17,068 nucleotides of DNA, from positions 1-17,068 of the forward strand of contig CAXTTV010000104.1 in NCBI GenBank assembly GCA_964247295.1, in the 5' to 3' direction. Made by a program: the position numbers and the translations under genes. This DNA comes from CAXTTV01 sp964247295 (lineage in GTDB: Bacteria > Chloroflexota > Ktedonobacteria > Ktedonobacterales > Ktedonobacteraceae). Of the stretch, positions 7,006-13,603 are shown piece after piece (positions within the stretch are counted from its first letter, which is position 1; every line of letters starts with the position of its first letter). The notes below the pieces were generated by a model. The model saw nothing but the letters and a program-made list of their open reading frames with translations. It was not told the origin of the DNA and did no database searches.

Positions 7006-8052
7006 ATGTCTCATCGCTATATGCTTCGTGAAATGCCTGTCGATCGACGGGATGAGTGGAATGATTTTGTGAATCACCATCCCCATGGCCATCTTCTACA
7101 AAGCTGGGAGTGGGGCGATCTCAAGGCAAGCTCTAGCTGGCACCCTCTACGTCTGGCCCTCTGGAATACTGAGGAGTTGCGGCTGGAGGCAGTGGCTCAA
7201 GTTTTGCGCCGGACGGCTCCTCATGTCTCTCCTCTGCTTGGTCACCTTGCTTATATCCCCAAAGGGCCGGTTCTGGATTGGACGCAATCCACGCTCTCAA
7301 AAACGTTTTTCATGAGCCTCAATGAGTATCTCAGTCATCATGGCGCGATTGCCCTCCGTACCGAGCCCAATGTAATCTCTGGTGGGCCAGTAAGCGAATG
7401 CACTCGCGAGGTGCTTTCGGCGCTGCGCCTTCAGCCAGCAAGGGCGGTCCAACCCCGCCGCACCATTATGCTGGATATCCGCCCTGACGAGGAGACTCTT
7501 TTGTCGGGGATGAAGGAGAAATGGCGCTACAATGTGCGTCTGGCGGCCCGTAAGGGTGTGAAGGTGCGTCTGGCGGCCTCAGAGGAGGATGTGCGGGCCT
7601 GGTATAGGATTATGGAGACAACCAGTTCGCGTGATGAGTTCGGCATCCATACAGAGGAATATTATGTGCGAGCCTGGAAGACGCTCTGTGTTGAGAGCCA
7701 GCAGGGGCGGCTCTTCCTGGCGGAGCATGATGGGCAGTTGCTGGCGGGCATCTTTGTCACGCTGTTCGCCCGTGAGGGGATCTATCTCTATGGGGCCTCC
7801 AGCAATGAGAAGCGCAACCTGATGCCCAACCATCTGTTGCAGTGGGAGGCGATTCGCTGGTGTAAGGAGCAGGGGGCAGTCCGTTACGATTTCTGGGGCA
7901 TACCCGATACCGAGGACCCCGAAGAGTCGATGGCAGGGGTCTATCGTTTTAAGCAAGGTTGGGGCGGCGATATTGTCAGCTTCCTCGGTGGGTACGAACG
8001 AGTCTATCAGCCGCTCGTGATGCGCGCAGTACAGCGCGTCATCAATTTCTAA
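7006..8052 (+). CDS. FemA/FemB-family peptidyl-/aminoacyltransferase
   Basis: The 348-residue protein fits the FemAB (Fem/GNAT-like) family. It begins with an N-terminal domain carrying the LLQSWEWGDLK signature (30-40) and YIPKGPVLDW (about 84-93). A second domain has KWRYNVRLAARKGVKVR and the C-terminal PNHLLQWEAIRWC, VRYDFWGIPD and GVYRFKQGWGG blocks. Known members use aminoacyl-tRNA to add amino acids to the lipid II stem peptide, making peptidoglycan cross-bridges; related proteins act in other aminoacyl transfers. I chose the ATG at 7006 over TTG at 6997 because the weak GAAAG at 6992-6996 is better placed. The gene stands alone. Confidence 0.9.
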   Translation: MSHRYMLREMPVDRRDEWNDFVNHHPHGHLLQSWEWGDLKASSSWHPLRLALWNTEELRLEAVAQVLRRTAPHVSPLLGHLAYIPKGPVLDWTQSTLSKTFFMSLNEYLSHHGAIALRTEPNVISGGPVSECTREVLSALRLQPARAVQPRRTIMLDIRPDEETLLSGMKEKWRYNVRLAARKGVKVRLAASEEDVRAWYRIMETTSSRDEFGIHTEEYYVRAWKTLCVESQQGRLFLAEHDGQLLAGIFVTLFAREGIYLYGASSNEKRNLMPNHLLQWEAIRWCKEQGAVRYDFWGIPDTEDPEESMAGVYRFKQGWGGDIVSFLGGYERVYQPLVMRAVQRVINF

Positions 8053-8440
8053 TCGTTTCAAAATCCTTATAGCGGATCGAACAAGGAAACTCTATCGCTC
8101 CACCCCTATTTGCTCTGATGATTTTAGTTTAACAGCGATTTTGAGATGATTCAAGTGCATTTGCGTTAAGATTTGATCAATAAAAATGGATTTTTCAGAT
8201 GAAAGCCCGGTGTCTGGAAAATCCAGCTCATTCAGTTCAGTGCCTATCCTCATTATCTATGTCTTCGATTGTTTAATGCTACCTCTCTTTCAGCTCTTCT
8301 TTCGTGTCACACCGATTAAGAAAATGTGTCTAAGTAAGTAAAGCATTCTGCTTTTATCTTGCCCTGAAAAAGAATTGGGTATGCCGCCGAGCTTTTCATA
8401 AAAATTGGGTGTCTGTTGATTGAAGAGAAGGAGTAAGGAT
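8053..8440. other. Intergenic region with a 12-bp hairpin
   Basis: No gene is supported. Apart from the hairpin at 8187-8225, the sequence is featureless and AT-rich. No convincing promoter for the dehydrogenase is seen. Confidence 0.5.
8187..8225. repeat. 12-bp stem-loop without a downstream T-run
   Basis: TGGATTTTTCAG (8187-8198) pairs with CTGGAAAATCCA (8214-8225) at all 12 positions, one being G-U, around a 15-base loop. On the plus strand no T-run follows; on the minus strand TTTTTA follows. The stem sequence is almost the same as that of the strong terminator at 9662-9703. Confidence 0.6.
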
Positions 8441-9466
8441 ATGCGTCAGCTAACCTTTGTGAAACCGGGCCAACTCGAATGGTGGGATGTTCCCGAACCA
8501 CGAATTACTTCGCCGCTGCAAGCACTTGTCGAACCTCTGGCGGTGGCTTCCTGTGATCTTGATAAGATGATTGTGCGTGGGGAGACGCCTTTTCGCGGAC
8601 CCTTTGCCTTTGGACATGAGGTAGTTGCTCAAGTTAAACAGGTTGGAGAGGATGTTCGCCTGGTTGTTCCTGGACAACATGTAGTTGTGCCGTTTCAGAT
8701 CTCCTGTGGTATCTGCCAGGCCTGTCAGCGCGGCTTTACTGCAAGCTGTACCTCTGTGCCAGTGTTCTCCGGCTACGGGTTGGGAAGAGGTAAGTGGGGG
8801 GGAGCTCTCTCGGATCTGATGCTGGTGCCCTTTGCCGAGCATATGCTTGTGCCTGTTCCAGCCTCTGTTTCGCCTGCAACGATTGCCAGCGCCAGTGACA
8901 ATCTCGCTGATGCCTGGCGGACAGTGGGTCTACCTCTTGAGGAGTTTCCAGAGGCTCCTGTCCTGATTTTTGGTGGAGCGGGCTCCGGTAGCATTGGCCT
9001 CTATACCGTTGCTATTGCCCAGGCCCTTGGAGCTTCGCAGGTGACCTATATCGACCGGGATGCGGATCGCCTGGCTCTCGCAAGCAAACTTGGTGCGGCT
9101 GTTATAGACGCGATGGACTCACTGCCCTCACGATCCGCTGTTTACCCAATTACGGTCGATTCGGGAGCAGATCCGGCTGGACTGGCCTGGGTTCTGCGCT
9201 CAACCGCTCCCGATGGTATCTGTACCAGCACAGGTATTTACTTTGCCCATGATGTTGCGCTACCTCTTCGAGATATGTATTATGCTGGCATAACCTTTAA
9301 AACGGGTCGAGTGCATTCCCGAACGGTTCTTCCAAAGGTCCTGGATCTGGTGATTGAGCGGAATCTGCATCCCGAGCTGGTTACAACCGAGGTTGCCGGC
9401 TGGGATGAAGCAGATACAGCCTTGAAAGATTTTCGCACCAAGCTTGTAATTCTACGGAACCACTAA
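8441..9466 (+). CDS. Zinc-dependent MDR dehydrogenase (alcohol/sugar dehydrogenase-like)
   Basis: The 341-residue protein starts at the ATG at 8441, with AAGGAG about 7 bases upstream. The GroES-like catalytic domain carries likely zinc ligands C38 and H59-E60 (GHE). Four structural-zinc cysteines, C89, C92, C95 and C103, have the usual spacing. The Rossmann domain has FGGAGSGSIG (177-186), and the acidic end of the next strand (YIDRD, 204-208) favours NAD over NADP. The overall pattern recalls glucose and threonine dehydrogenases of the medium-chain family, but the substrate cannot be told. It is preceded by a long leader and followed by a sigma fragment, so it seems to be a single-gene unit. 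Confidence 0.88.
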   Translation: MRQLTFVKPGQLEWWDVPEPRITSPLQALVEPLAVASCDLDKMIVRGETPFRGPFAFGHEVVAQVKQVGEDVRLVVPGQHVVVPFQISCGICQACQRGFTASCTSVPVFSGYGLGRGKWGGALSDLMLVPFAEHMLVPVPASVSPATIASASDNLADAWRTVGLPLEEFPEAPVLIFGGAGSGSIGLYTVAIAQALGASQVTYIDRDADRLALASKLGAAVIDAMDSLPSRSAVYPITVDSGADPAGLAWVLRSTAPDGICTSTGIYFAHDVALPLRDMYYAGITFKTGRVHSRTVLPKVLDLVIERNLHPELVTTEVAGWDEADTALKDFRTKLVILRNH

Positions 9467-9508
9467 GAAGATCGGCAAAGGGGAAGCAGTATAGCTGAAG
9501 AGATAGAA

Positions 9509-9625
9509 GTGTTGATCACGCAGGCAAAAGAGGGCAATTCTCAGGCTCTTGAAGCGACTGTGCGTTATATTCAGGATCGCGTGTACAATCTTGCGTTGCG
9601 TATGCTTCAAGATCCGAAGAGCTGC
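9509..9625 (+). pseudogene. 5' fragment of an ECF-type RNA polymerase sigma factor
   Basis: Translation from GTG at 9509 gives LITQAKEGNSQALEA, then IQDRVYNLALRMLQDP. This is the start of sigma region 2 as found in many ECF and related sigma-70 proteins. In intact proteins an acidic DAEDxTQE-type stretch (region 2.2) should follow DP. Here the frame reads KSCIKRLINFLL and runs into a terminator, and I do not find the missing part in any frame nearby. All of regions 2.2 to 4 is absent, so no promoter binding is possible. The upstream in-frame codons (EEIEV) extend the match, so the original start may lie slightly upstream. It looks like the remnant of a deletion or rearrangement. Confidence 0.65.
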
Positions 9626-9661
9626 ATTAAGCGCCTCATCAATTTTTTGCTTCTTTGCCAG

Positions 9662-9703
9662 GGATTTTCCAGACTTACAAACCAGCTGGAAAATCCTTTT
9701 TTT
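9662..9703 (+). terminator. Strong rho-independent terminator
   Basis: GGATTTTCCAG (9662-9672) and CTGGAAAATCC (9686-9696) form a perfect 11-bp stem with a 13-base loop, followed directly by seven T residues. It would end transcripts from the dehydrogenase and the sigma fragment. Confidence 0.88.
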
Positions 9704-9764
9704 ATTTGTGCAAATAGCCGCTTTTACTATTCCTCTTCTCCATACGATCTCACTTAACAAAGAT

Positions 9765-9792
9765 TTCACAGCTCTTCTGGTATAGCTATAGT
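9765..9792 (+). promoter_or_regulatory. Promoter candidate for the CPCHLP-protein operon
   Basis: TTCACA and TATAGT are separated by 16 bases; each matches five of six consensus bases. It lies about 80 bases before the 30-residue gene and just after the strong terminator, where a new promoter is expected. Confidence 0.45.
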
Positions 9793-9812
9793 AGGTTTAA
9801 TCAAGAAGCTAT

Positions 9813-9833
9813 GCTCATCGCTGATTGATGAGC
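9813..9833. promoter_or_regulatory. 7-bp dyad downstream of the promoter candidate
   Basis: GCTCATC and GATGAGC flank a 7-base spacer, about 20 bases after the -10 box. This could be an operator of a metal-responsive or other repressor, or an mRNA hairpin. Confidence 0.35.
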
Positions 9834-9871
9834 CGTTCTCTAAAATTTTCGTATGTGAAGGAGCATTTTCT

Positions 9872-9964
9872 ATGTCACCTATTCTCATCTGTGTGATTGC
9901 AGCACTTTTGATCGCTGGCCTTGTAACTTTTTTTGTCGTCCGTGCCCGTCGCTCCGGACGTTAA
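9872..9964 (+). CDS. 30-residue single-pass membrane peptide
   Basis: AAGGAG lies 8 bases before the ATG. The 30 residues consist of one hydrophobic helix (about residues 4-22, ILICVIAALLIAGLVTFFV) and a strongly basic end (VRARRSGR), the charge pattern expected for a peptide with a cytoplasmic C-terminus. It ends 25 bases before the CPCHLP protein and is presumably co-transcribed. No family is recognised; it may be a small accessory subunit of its neighbour, which is inference. Confidence 0.6.
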   Translation: MSPILICVIAALLIAGLVTFFVVRARRSGR

Positions 9965-9989
9965 TTATCCCAGGTGGAGGATCTTCTTT

Positions 9990-10298
9990 ATGGCAAAAAA
10001 TTTGTCCATCCAGCAGTCTAACAGTGTATCTAATAAAGAGCAAAAGCGTAGTATTCTGTGGATCATTGGGTCTTTCGCGATCTGTCCCTGCCATCTTCCG
10101 CTGACACTCGGTCTTCTGGCGACAATGCTGGGCGGGACGGCCTTTGGTGCGTTTTTTGTCCACAATATTGTGTTTGCTGGTGTAGGGATTACGCTTCTCT
10201 GGGCTGCGGGAACCTGGTATGGCTTTCGTAAACTTCGCTCGACAACCTGCGTATATAAACCTAAAAAGCGTTCTCAGCAGGTCCTTGAAGTTTCTTGA
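9990..10298 (+). CDS. MerE-like small membrane protein with CPCHLP motif
   Basis: The start is the ATG at 9990, with GGAGG 9 bases upstream; the frame stays open further back into the preceding small gene. The 102-residue protein has a hydrophilic head, then two predicted membrane helices (about 22-50 and 55-78) and a basic tail. The motif ICPCHLPLTLGLLATMLGGTAFGAF (31-55) closely resembles the CPCHLP...GTTAGAF region of MerE, a small mercury transport protein of mer operons, whose paired cysteines are thought to handle Hg(II). A third cysteine, C87, lies in the tail. No merA, merR, merT or merP is seen nearby, so the metal and direction are unknown. The protein could also carry an unrelated solute. 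Confidence 0.7.
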   Translation: MAKNLSIQQSNSVSNKEQKRSILWIIGSFAICPCHLPLTLGLLATMLGGTAFGAFFVHNIVFAGVGITLLWAAGTWYGFRKLRSTTCVYKPKKRSQQVLEVS

Positions 10299-10313
10299 TA
10301 ATGGCGTAAGAGA

Positions 10314-10333
10314 TCTCAGGGCTATCCCTGAGA
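10314..10333. repeat. 8-bp palindromic hairpin TCTCAGGG/CCCTGAGA
   Basis: A perfect 8-bp stem with a 4-base loop (CTAT) lies 16 bases after the MerE-like stop codon and 8 bases upstream of a TATACA box (10342-10347). It may be an operator for the response regulator genes or the base of a weak terminator, since it has no T-run. Confidence 0.45.
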
Positions 10334-10348
10334 GAGTTCATTATACAG

Positions 10349-10399
10349 AAAAATTTTTGCTGGATTGTCGGAAACAGGCCAATCCAGCAAAAATTTTTT
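10349..10399 (+). terminator. 19-bp perfect stem-loop between the MerE-like gene and the response regulator
   Basis: Left arm 10349-10367 and right arm 10380-10398 are perfect 19-base complements around a 12-base loop. The GC core GCTGGATTG/CAATCCAGC is extended by A5T5 on both sides and ends in six T residues. It fits an intrinsic terminator for the upstream operon. It stops only 32 bases before the response regulator ATG, so it must either be leaky or the regulator needs a promoter inside the stem region. Confidence 0.75.
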
Positions 10400-10430
10400 G
10401 ACCAGAATGTTAGTTTTAAAAGGGGATGAT

Positions 10431-11123
10431 ATGCGTCTCTTACTTGTTGAAGATGAGGAGGATCTGGTCCAGGCACTGGCGCGCGGTCTACGGAACGAAG
10501 GATATGCCGTCGATGTAGCCTTCAATGGTTTACAAGGCTGGGATCTTGTTACCACGAATGATTATGATCTGCTCATTCTCGACTTAAATTTACCCGATCT
10601 GGATGGTTTAGAACTCTGTCAACGCGCGCGTTCAGCGTATCCTCAGTTGCTGATTCTTATGCTTACAGCGCGCAGTACCCCTGCTCATCGTATTCGTGGC
10701 CTGGACTATGGAGCGGATGACTATCTGGTGAAGCCTTTCCATTGGGGAGAGTTATTGGCGCGAGTGCGTGCACTCTTACGTCGCGATCTGAAAGCTCGCC
10801 AGCCGGTGCTATGTTATCAAGATCTACGTCTGGACTCTTTAACCCGGACCGCCTGGAAAGGTTCTTTCCAACTTGATCTCACTAGAAAAGAGTTTGGCAT
10901 TTTAGAATATCTTTTACGCCATCCTACTGAAGTAGTGGCTCAGGAGACTCTTCTTGAACATGTTTGGGATCGCAACGCTGATCCTTTGACAACTACTGTG
11001 CGAGTCCATATCAACTCCTTGCGCCGGAAGTTAGAGGATGCGAATGCGGGGGAGAGTTATATCGAGACCGTCGTTGGGAGCGGCTATCGGCTTGGAAAAT
11101 CGGAGAGGGCGGAAAAAAGATAA
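10431..11123 (+). CDS. OmpR/PhoB-family response regulator
   Basis: I use the ATG at 10431, with AAAGGGG 6 bases upstream; the in-frame ATG codons at 10365 and 10409 lie in or near the terminator and would add a non-conserved head. The 230-residue protein has a receiver domain (1-about 115) with acidic pocket E8-D9-E10, phospho-acceptor D51 (LILDLNLP), the switch Thr in MLTARS, and K in LVKPF. A winged-helix DNA-binding domain follows (about 130-225; LTRKEFGILEYLLRHP, VRVHINSLRRKLE, VVGSGYRL). Its stop TAA overlaps the kinase ATG by one base. It probably binds upstream DNA of its own or the CPCHLP-protein operon, which is inference. Confidence 0.95.
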   Translation: MRLLLVEDEEDLVQALARGLRNEGYAVDVAFNGLQGWDLVTTNDYDLLILDLNLPDLDGLELCQRARSAYPQLLILMLTARSTPAHRIRGLDYGADDYLVKPFHWGELLARVRALLRRDLKARQPVLCYQDLRLDSLTRTAWKGSFQLDLTRKEFGILEYLLRHPTEVVAQETLLEHVWDRNADPLTTTVRVHINSLRRKLEDANAGESYIETVVGSGYRLGKSERAEKR

Positions 11124-12175
11124 TGAGTTGGTCAAGGTTCTCGAAACAAGGGATGACTTTACGTCTGCGACTTGCTCTTTATACAAGTGGTCTGATTGCC
11201 CTTCTCTGTCTGGAACTTGTCATTTTTATTAATATCATCACCGTTCTGACACATTCGCAGCATCTTCTCGCCGTTTCCTTGATTGGCTTAATTATCAATA
11301 TGATTGTGGGAGGGTTAGGGGCCTATTGGATTGCGGGTAAAGCTCTTCTGCCTGTGAAGGAGGTCAGTATCGCAGCTTTACAAATTAGCGCCAGCACTCT
11401 TCATACCCGTCTTAATCTGGATGGGCCTCAGGACGAGTTGCGAGAGCTGGCCCAGGCTTTTGATGGGATGCTGGAACGGTTGGAGAGGGCGTTTGAGCTA
11501 CAAAGTCTCTTTGTAGCCGATGCTGCTCATGAATTACGGACCCCCCTTGCGATTCTACGGACAAACCTGGAGGTAATCGGCGCAGATTCAGGAGCGACTC
11601 TGGAGGAATATCGGGCGCTTACAGTCGTACTTGAACGGACGCTGAGGCGTCTTGAACACCTTGTTGCATCATTGCTTGTACTGGCAAGTGAAGAGCGGGC
11701 TCTCGTGGCTGAAGAGGTTTCTCTTGTTTCGCTTCTCAAAGATGTGGTTGAGACACTGGCTCCATTAGCTGCAGAGAAGAATATAACCGTCCATCTGAAT
11801 GTGGGTGATTGTGTGCCTATTTATGGTGATCAACACTTGCTTGAACTGGTTTTTCGCAATCTTATTGAGAATGCTCTTCGTTATAATCGCCCAGATGGTT
11901 CTGTCACGATTACTTCTAAAAATAATCACACTTCTCTTCTGATACAGGTTTCCGATACAGGTATTGGTATTCCAGAGGAGGCGCGGCAACGGATTTTTGA
12001 ACGTTTTTATCGTGTTGATACATCTCGTTCGCGGCATACGGGGGGAGCGGGTCTGGGTCTTGCTCTTGTAAGGCATGTTCTTACTCTTCAGAAAGGCTGT
12101 GTGTGGTTAGAGAAGAGCTCTCCTCAAGGGAGTGTGTTTGTTGTTGAATTATTGAAATGTAAATGTTATTCCTGA
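11123..12175 (+). CDS. Two-component sensor histidine kinase
   Basis: The 350-residue protein has two membrane helices (about 18-42 and 48-72) joined by only a handful of residues, so there is no extracytoplasmic sensor domain. A HAMP-like linker (about 73-125) follows. The dimerisation domain has phospho-acceptor H136 in AADAAHELRTP-like sequence (VADAAHELRTPLAILR). The ATPase has N-box ELVFRNLIENALRYN, G1 DTGIGIP (278-284) and G2 GGAGLGL (307-313), so all catalytic motifs are intact. Translation is coupled to the regulator through the one-base overlap. A second ATG at 11153 could be the start. The lack of a sensor loop suggests a membrane-embedded stimulus or a partner protein, as in intramembrane-sensing kinases. 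Confidence 0.95.
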   Translation: MSWSRFSKQGMTLRLRLALYTSGLIALLCLELVIFINIITVLTHSQHLLAVSLIGLIINMIVGGLGAYWIAGKALLPVKEVSIAALQISASTLHTRLNLDGPQDELRELAQAFDGMLERLERAFELQSLFVADAAHELRTPLAILRTNLEVIGADSGATLEEYRALTVVLERTLRRLEHLVASLLVLASEERALVAEEVSLVSLLKDVVETLAPLAAEKNITVHLNVGDCVPIYGDQHLLELVFRNLIENALRYNRPDGSVTITSKNNHTSLLIQVSDTGIGIPEEARQRIFERFYRVDTSRSRHTGGAGLGLALVRHVLTLQKGCVWLEKSSPQGSVFVVELLKCKCYS

Positions 12176-12244
12176 GTAGTTATTTAGCAAATTCAGTCAG
12201 TGTTAAAAAAGTAAAAGTCTGCTGAGTTCTGTCGATAGATAGAA

Positions 12245-12256
12245 ATGTGTACACAT
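12245..12256. promoter_or_regulatory. Perfect 12-bp palindrome ATGTGTACACAT
   Basis: This exact self-complementary site lies about 70 bases upstream of the propeller gene start, in the 151-base gap after the kinase gene. It has the look of an operator half-site pair without spacer. No regulator is assigned. Confidence 0.35.
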
Positions 12257-12326
12257 GCAATAGTATCGAGACATTGGATAGGGATGATCCAGTTTCGTTT
12301 CAGTAGCATGAAATGTGGGGACTTCT

Positions 12327-13556
12327 ATGAAAAACTTTCGACAGATCTCAGCGTTTTTTGTGGTTCTGGCCTGTGTCTGCGGTCTGTTCTCGCTTCCCTT
12401 TTTTCGTTCGGCCTCCGCTACCCCTTCTGTATCGACTGGAAATGTCCTGTATCTTGTTCTGAAAAAGCCGACCGGTTTTGTGCTGGCCCGTGCTTCTCGC
12501 GACGCTTTAAATCAGCCGACCAGCCAGCCACAGGTGCTGGCAGCCTTTGCTGATAACCTCGGTCAACTTTCTTCGGATCGTGTGCTCTCTGTCCAGCCTT
12601 CGCCTGATGGACGCTTTGTAGCGATTACTACCGCACGTGACCATGGGGAGCAGTGCTTTATCTATGATGTCCAGGCTATCCGGCTTCAGGATCGCCCGGC
12701 GCATATGCTGGGCCGCTTCCTCCACTGGCTTCCCGGATCGGATCAGTTTCTCTTTTATCCAATGATGCCGGCTGGACCCGAGGCCCCGGTGGATCGCACG
12801 CATTTTGTCCGTACCCTCTGGCGCGTGGATGCCGCTTCAGGCGACCACACAGCCCTTTCATTTCCCGGTTTGAACTCCTATCTTATTGACGCCTCGCCCT
12901 CGCCCGATGGCTCCCGACTGATCTACTCCACAACTTTAGGTCTGGGCCAGGGCAGCGATATCTGGCTGGCAACCATTCGGAATGGAGCCGCGAAGCATCT
13001 TGCTCATCTGGATACGCTCTCTACAGGGTCCGCGCAGTCGGTGGCGGGATTGTTCTCCTGGTCGCCTGATGGTTCGTCGATCGCGTACGAGCGCCTGACG
13101 GATAGTCCAGTTCCGTTTCTGTCGGCCCCGATCTGGCTGATGGATAGTCAAGGTTCTCAGACGCGGCAACTGGCGATCGCGGACGGCGGACATGGCTATG
13201 GTCTTTCCTGGTCACCGGATAGCCGAAGGCTGGCTTTTATCTCGCGTGCGAATTCCACAGATTCTCAGGCCAATCTACATGCCCAGGCCCTGGAATCGGC
13301 GATCTCAGTGGTCGATGTCCGTAGCGGTGCGGTTAGTCGGATCGCGGACCCACAAACGACGGGTCTGCCTCTCAATATCCGACCCATGTGGAGCCAGGAT
13401 GGAGCCTCGCTTTCGTTTGTGGCCTTGACCCCGGTGAATGGGGTGGTCGGCGCGACAGCGCGCTTCTGGGTTGCGCGTCCTGGCTCCACCCTACGATCGC
13501 GGAGTCATGAGGTTCGCCCGCTACCGGAAATCAAGGGCTTAGTTGCATTAGGATAG
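12327..13556 (+). CDS. Exported TolB/WD40-like beta-propeller protein
   Basis: The start is the ATG at 12327, with GTGGGG 6 bases upstream. The 409-residue product begins with a signal peptide (basic KNFRQ, hydrophobic 9-27, likely cut after ASA near residue 31). The mature part has five WD40-like/PD40 blades marked by S-P-D-G or close variants: SPDGRFVAI (92-100), SPDGSRLIY (192-200), SPDGSSIAY (246-254), SPDSRRLAF (296-304) and SQDGASLSF (356-364). Such propellers act as binding scaffolds at the cell surface or in the periplasm; no catalytic site is apparent. It is followed 47 bases later by an M23 peptidase gene, suggesting a shared envelope role. Confidence 0.85.
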   Translation: MKNFRQISAFFVVLACVCGLFSLPFFRSASATPSVSTGNVLYLVLKKPTGFVLARASRDALNQPTSQPQVLAAFADNLGQLSSDRVLSVQPSPDGRFVAITTARDHGEQCFIYDVQAIRLQDRPAHMLGRFLHWLPGSDQFLFYPMMPAGPEAPVDRTHFVRTLWRVDAASGDHTALSFPGLNSYLIDASPSPDGSRLIYSTTLGLGQGSDIWLATIRNGAAKHLAHLDTLSTGSAQSVAGLFSWSPDGSSIAYERLTDSPVPFLSAPIWLMDSQGSQTRQLAIADGGHGYGLSWSPDSRRLAFISRANSTDSQANLHAQALESAISVVDVRSGAVSRIADPQTTGLPLNIRPMWSQDGASLSFVALTPVNGVVGATARFWVARPGSTLRSRSHEVRPLPEIKGLVALG

Positions 13557-13603
13557 ATTGAGCCTTTGCTTTCTGGATTGATAGGTAGAAAAAGGAGAAT
13601 ACT

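Larger units (their letters stand above)
9467..9871. other. Intergenic region holding a sigma remnant, terminator and promoter
   Basis: This 405-base stretch contains no intact gene. It holds the ECF sigma fragment, a strong terminator, a promoter candidate and a small dyad, each listed separately. Confidence 0.7.

Noticed and set aside
7579..8061. 160-residue minus-strand frame inside the FemAB gene
   Set aside because: Antisense to a strongly supported gene; no family resemblance.
9452..9769. 105-residue minus-strand frame across the sigma fragment
   Set aside because: It crosses a perfect terminator stem and has no motif; the sigma match on the plus strand is better.
10365..10430. N-terminal extension of the response regulator
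   Set aside because: These codons lie in and just after the 19-bp stem-loop and are not part of the receiver domain; the ATG at 10431 has a good ribosome binding site.
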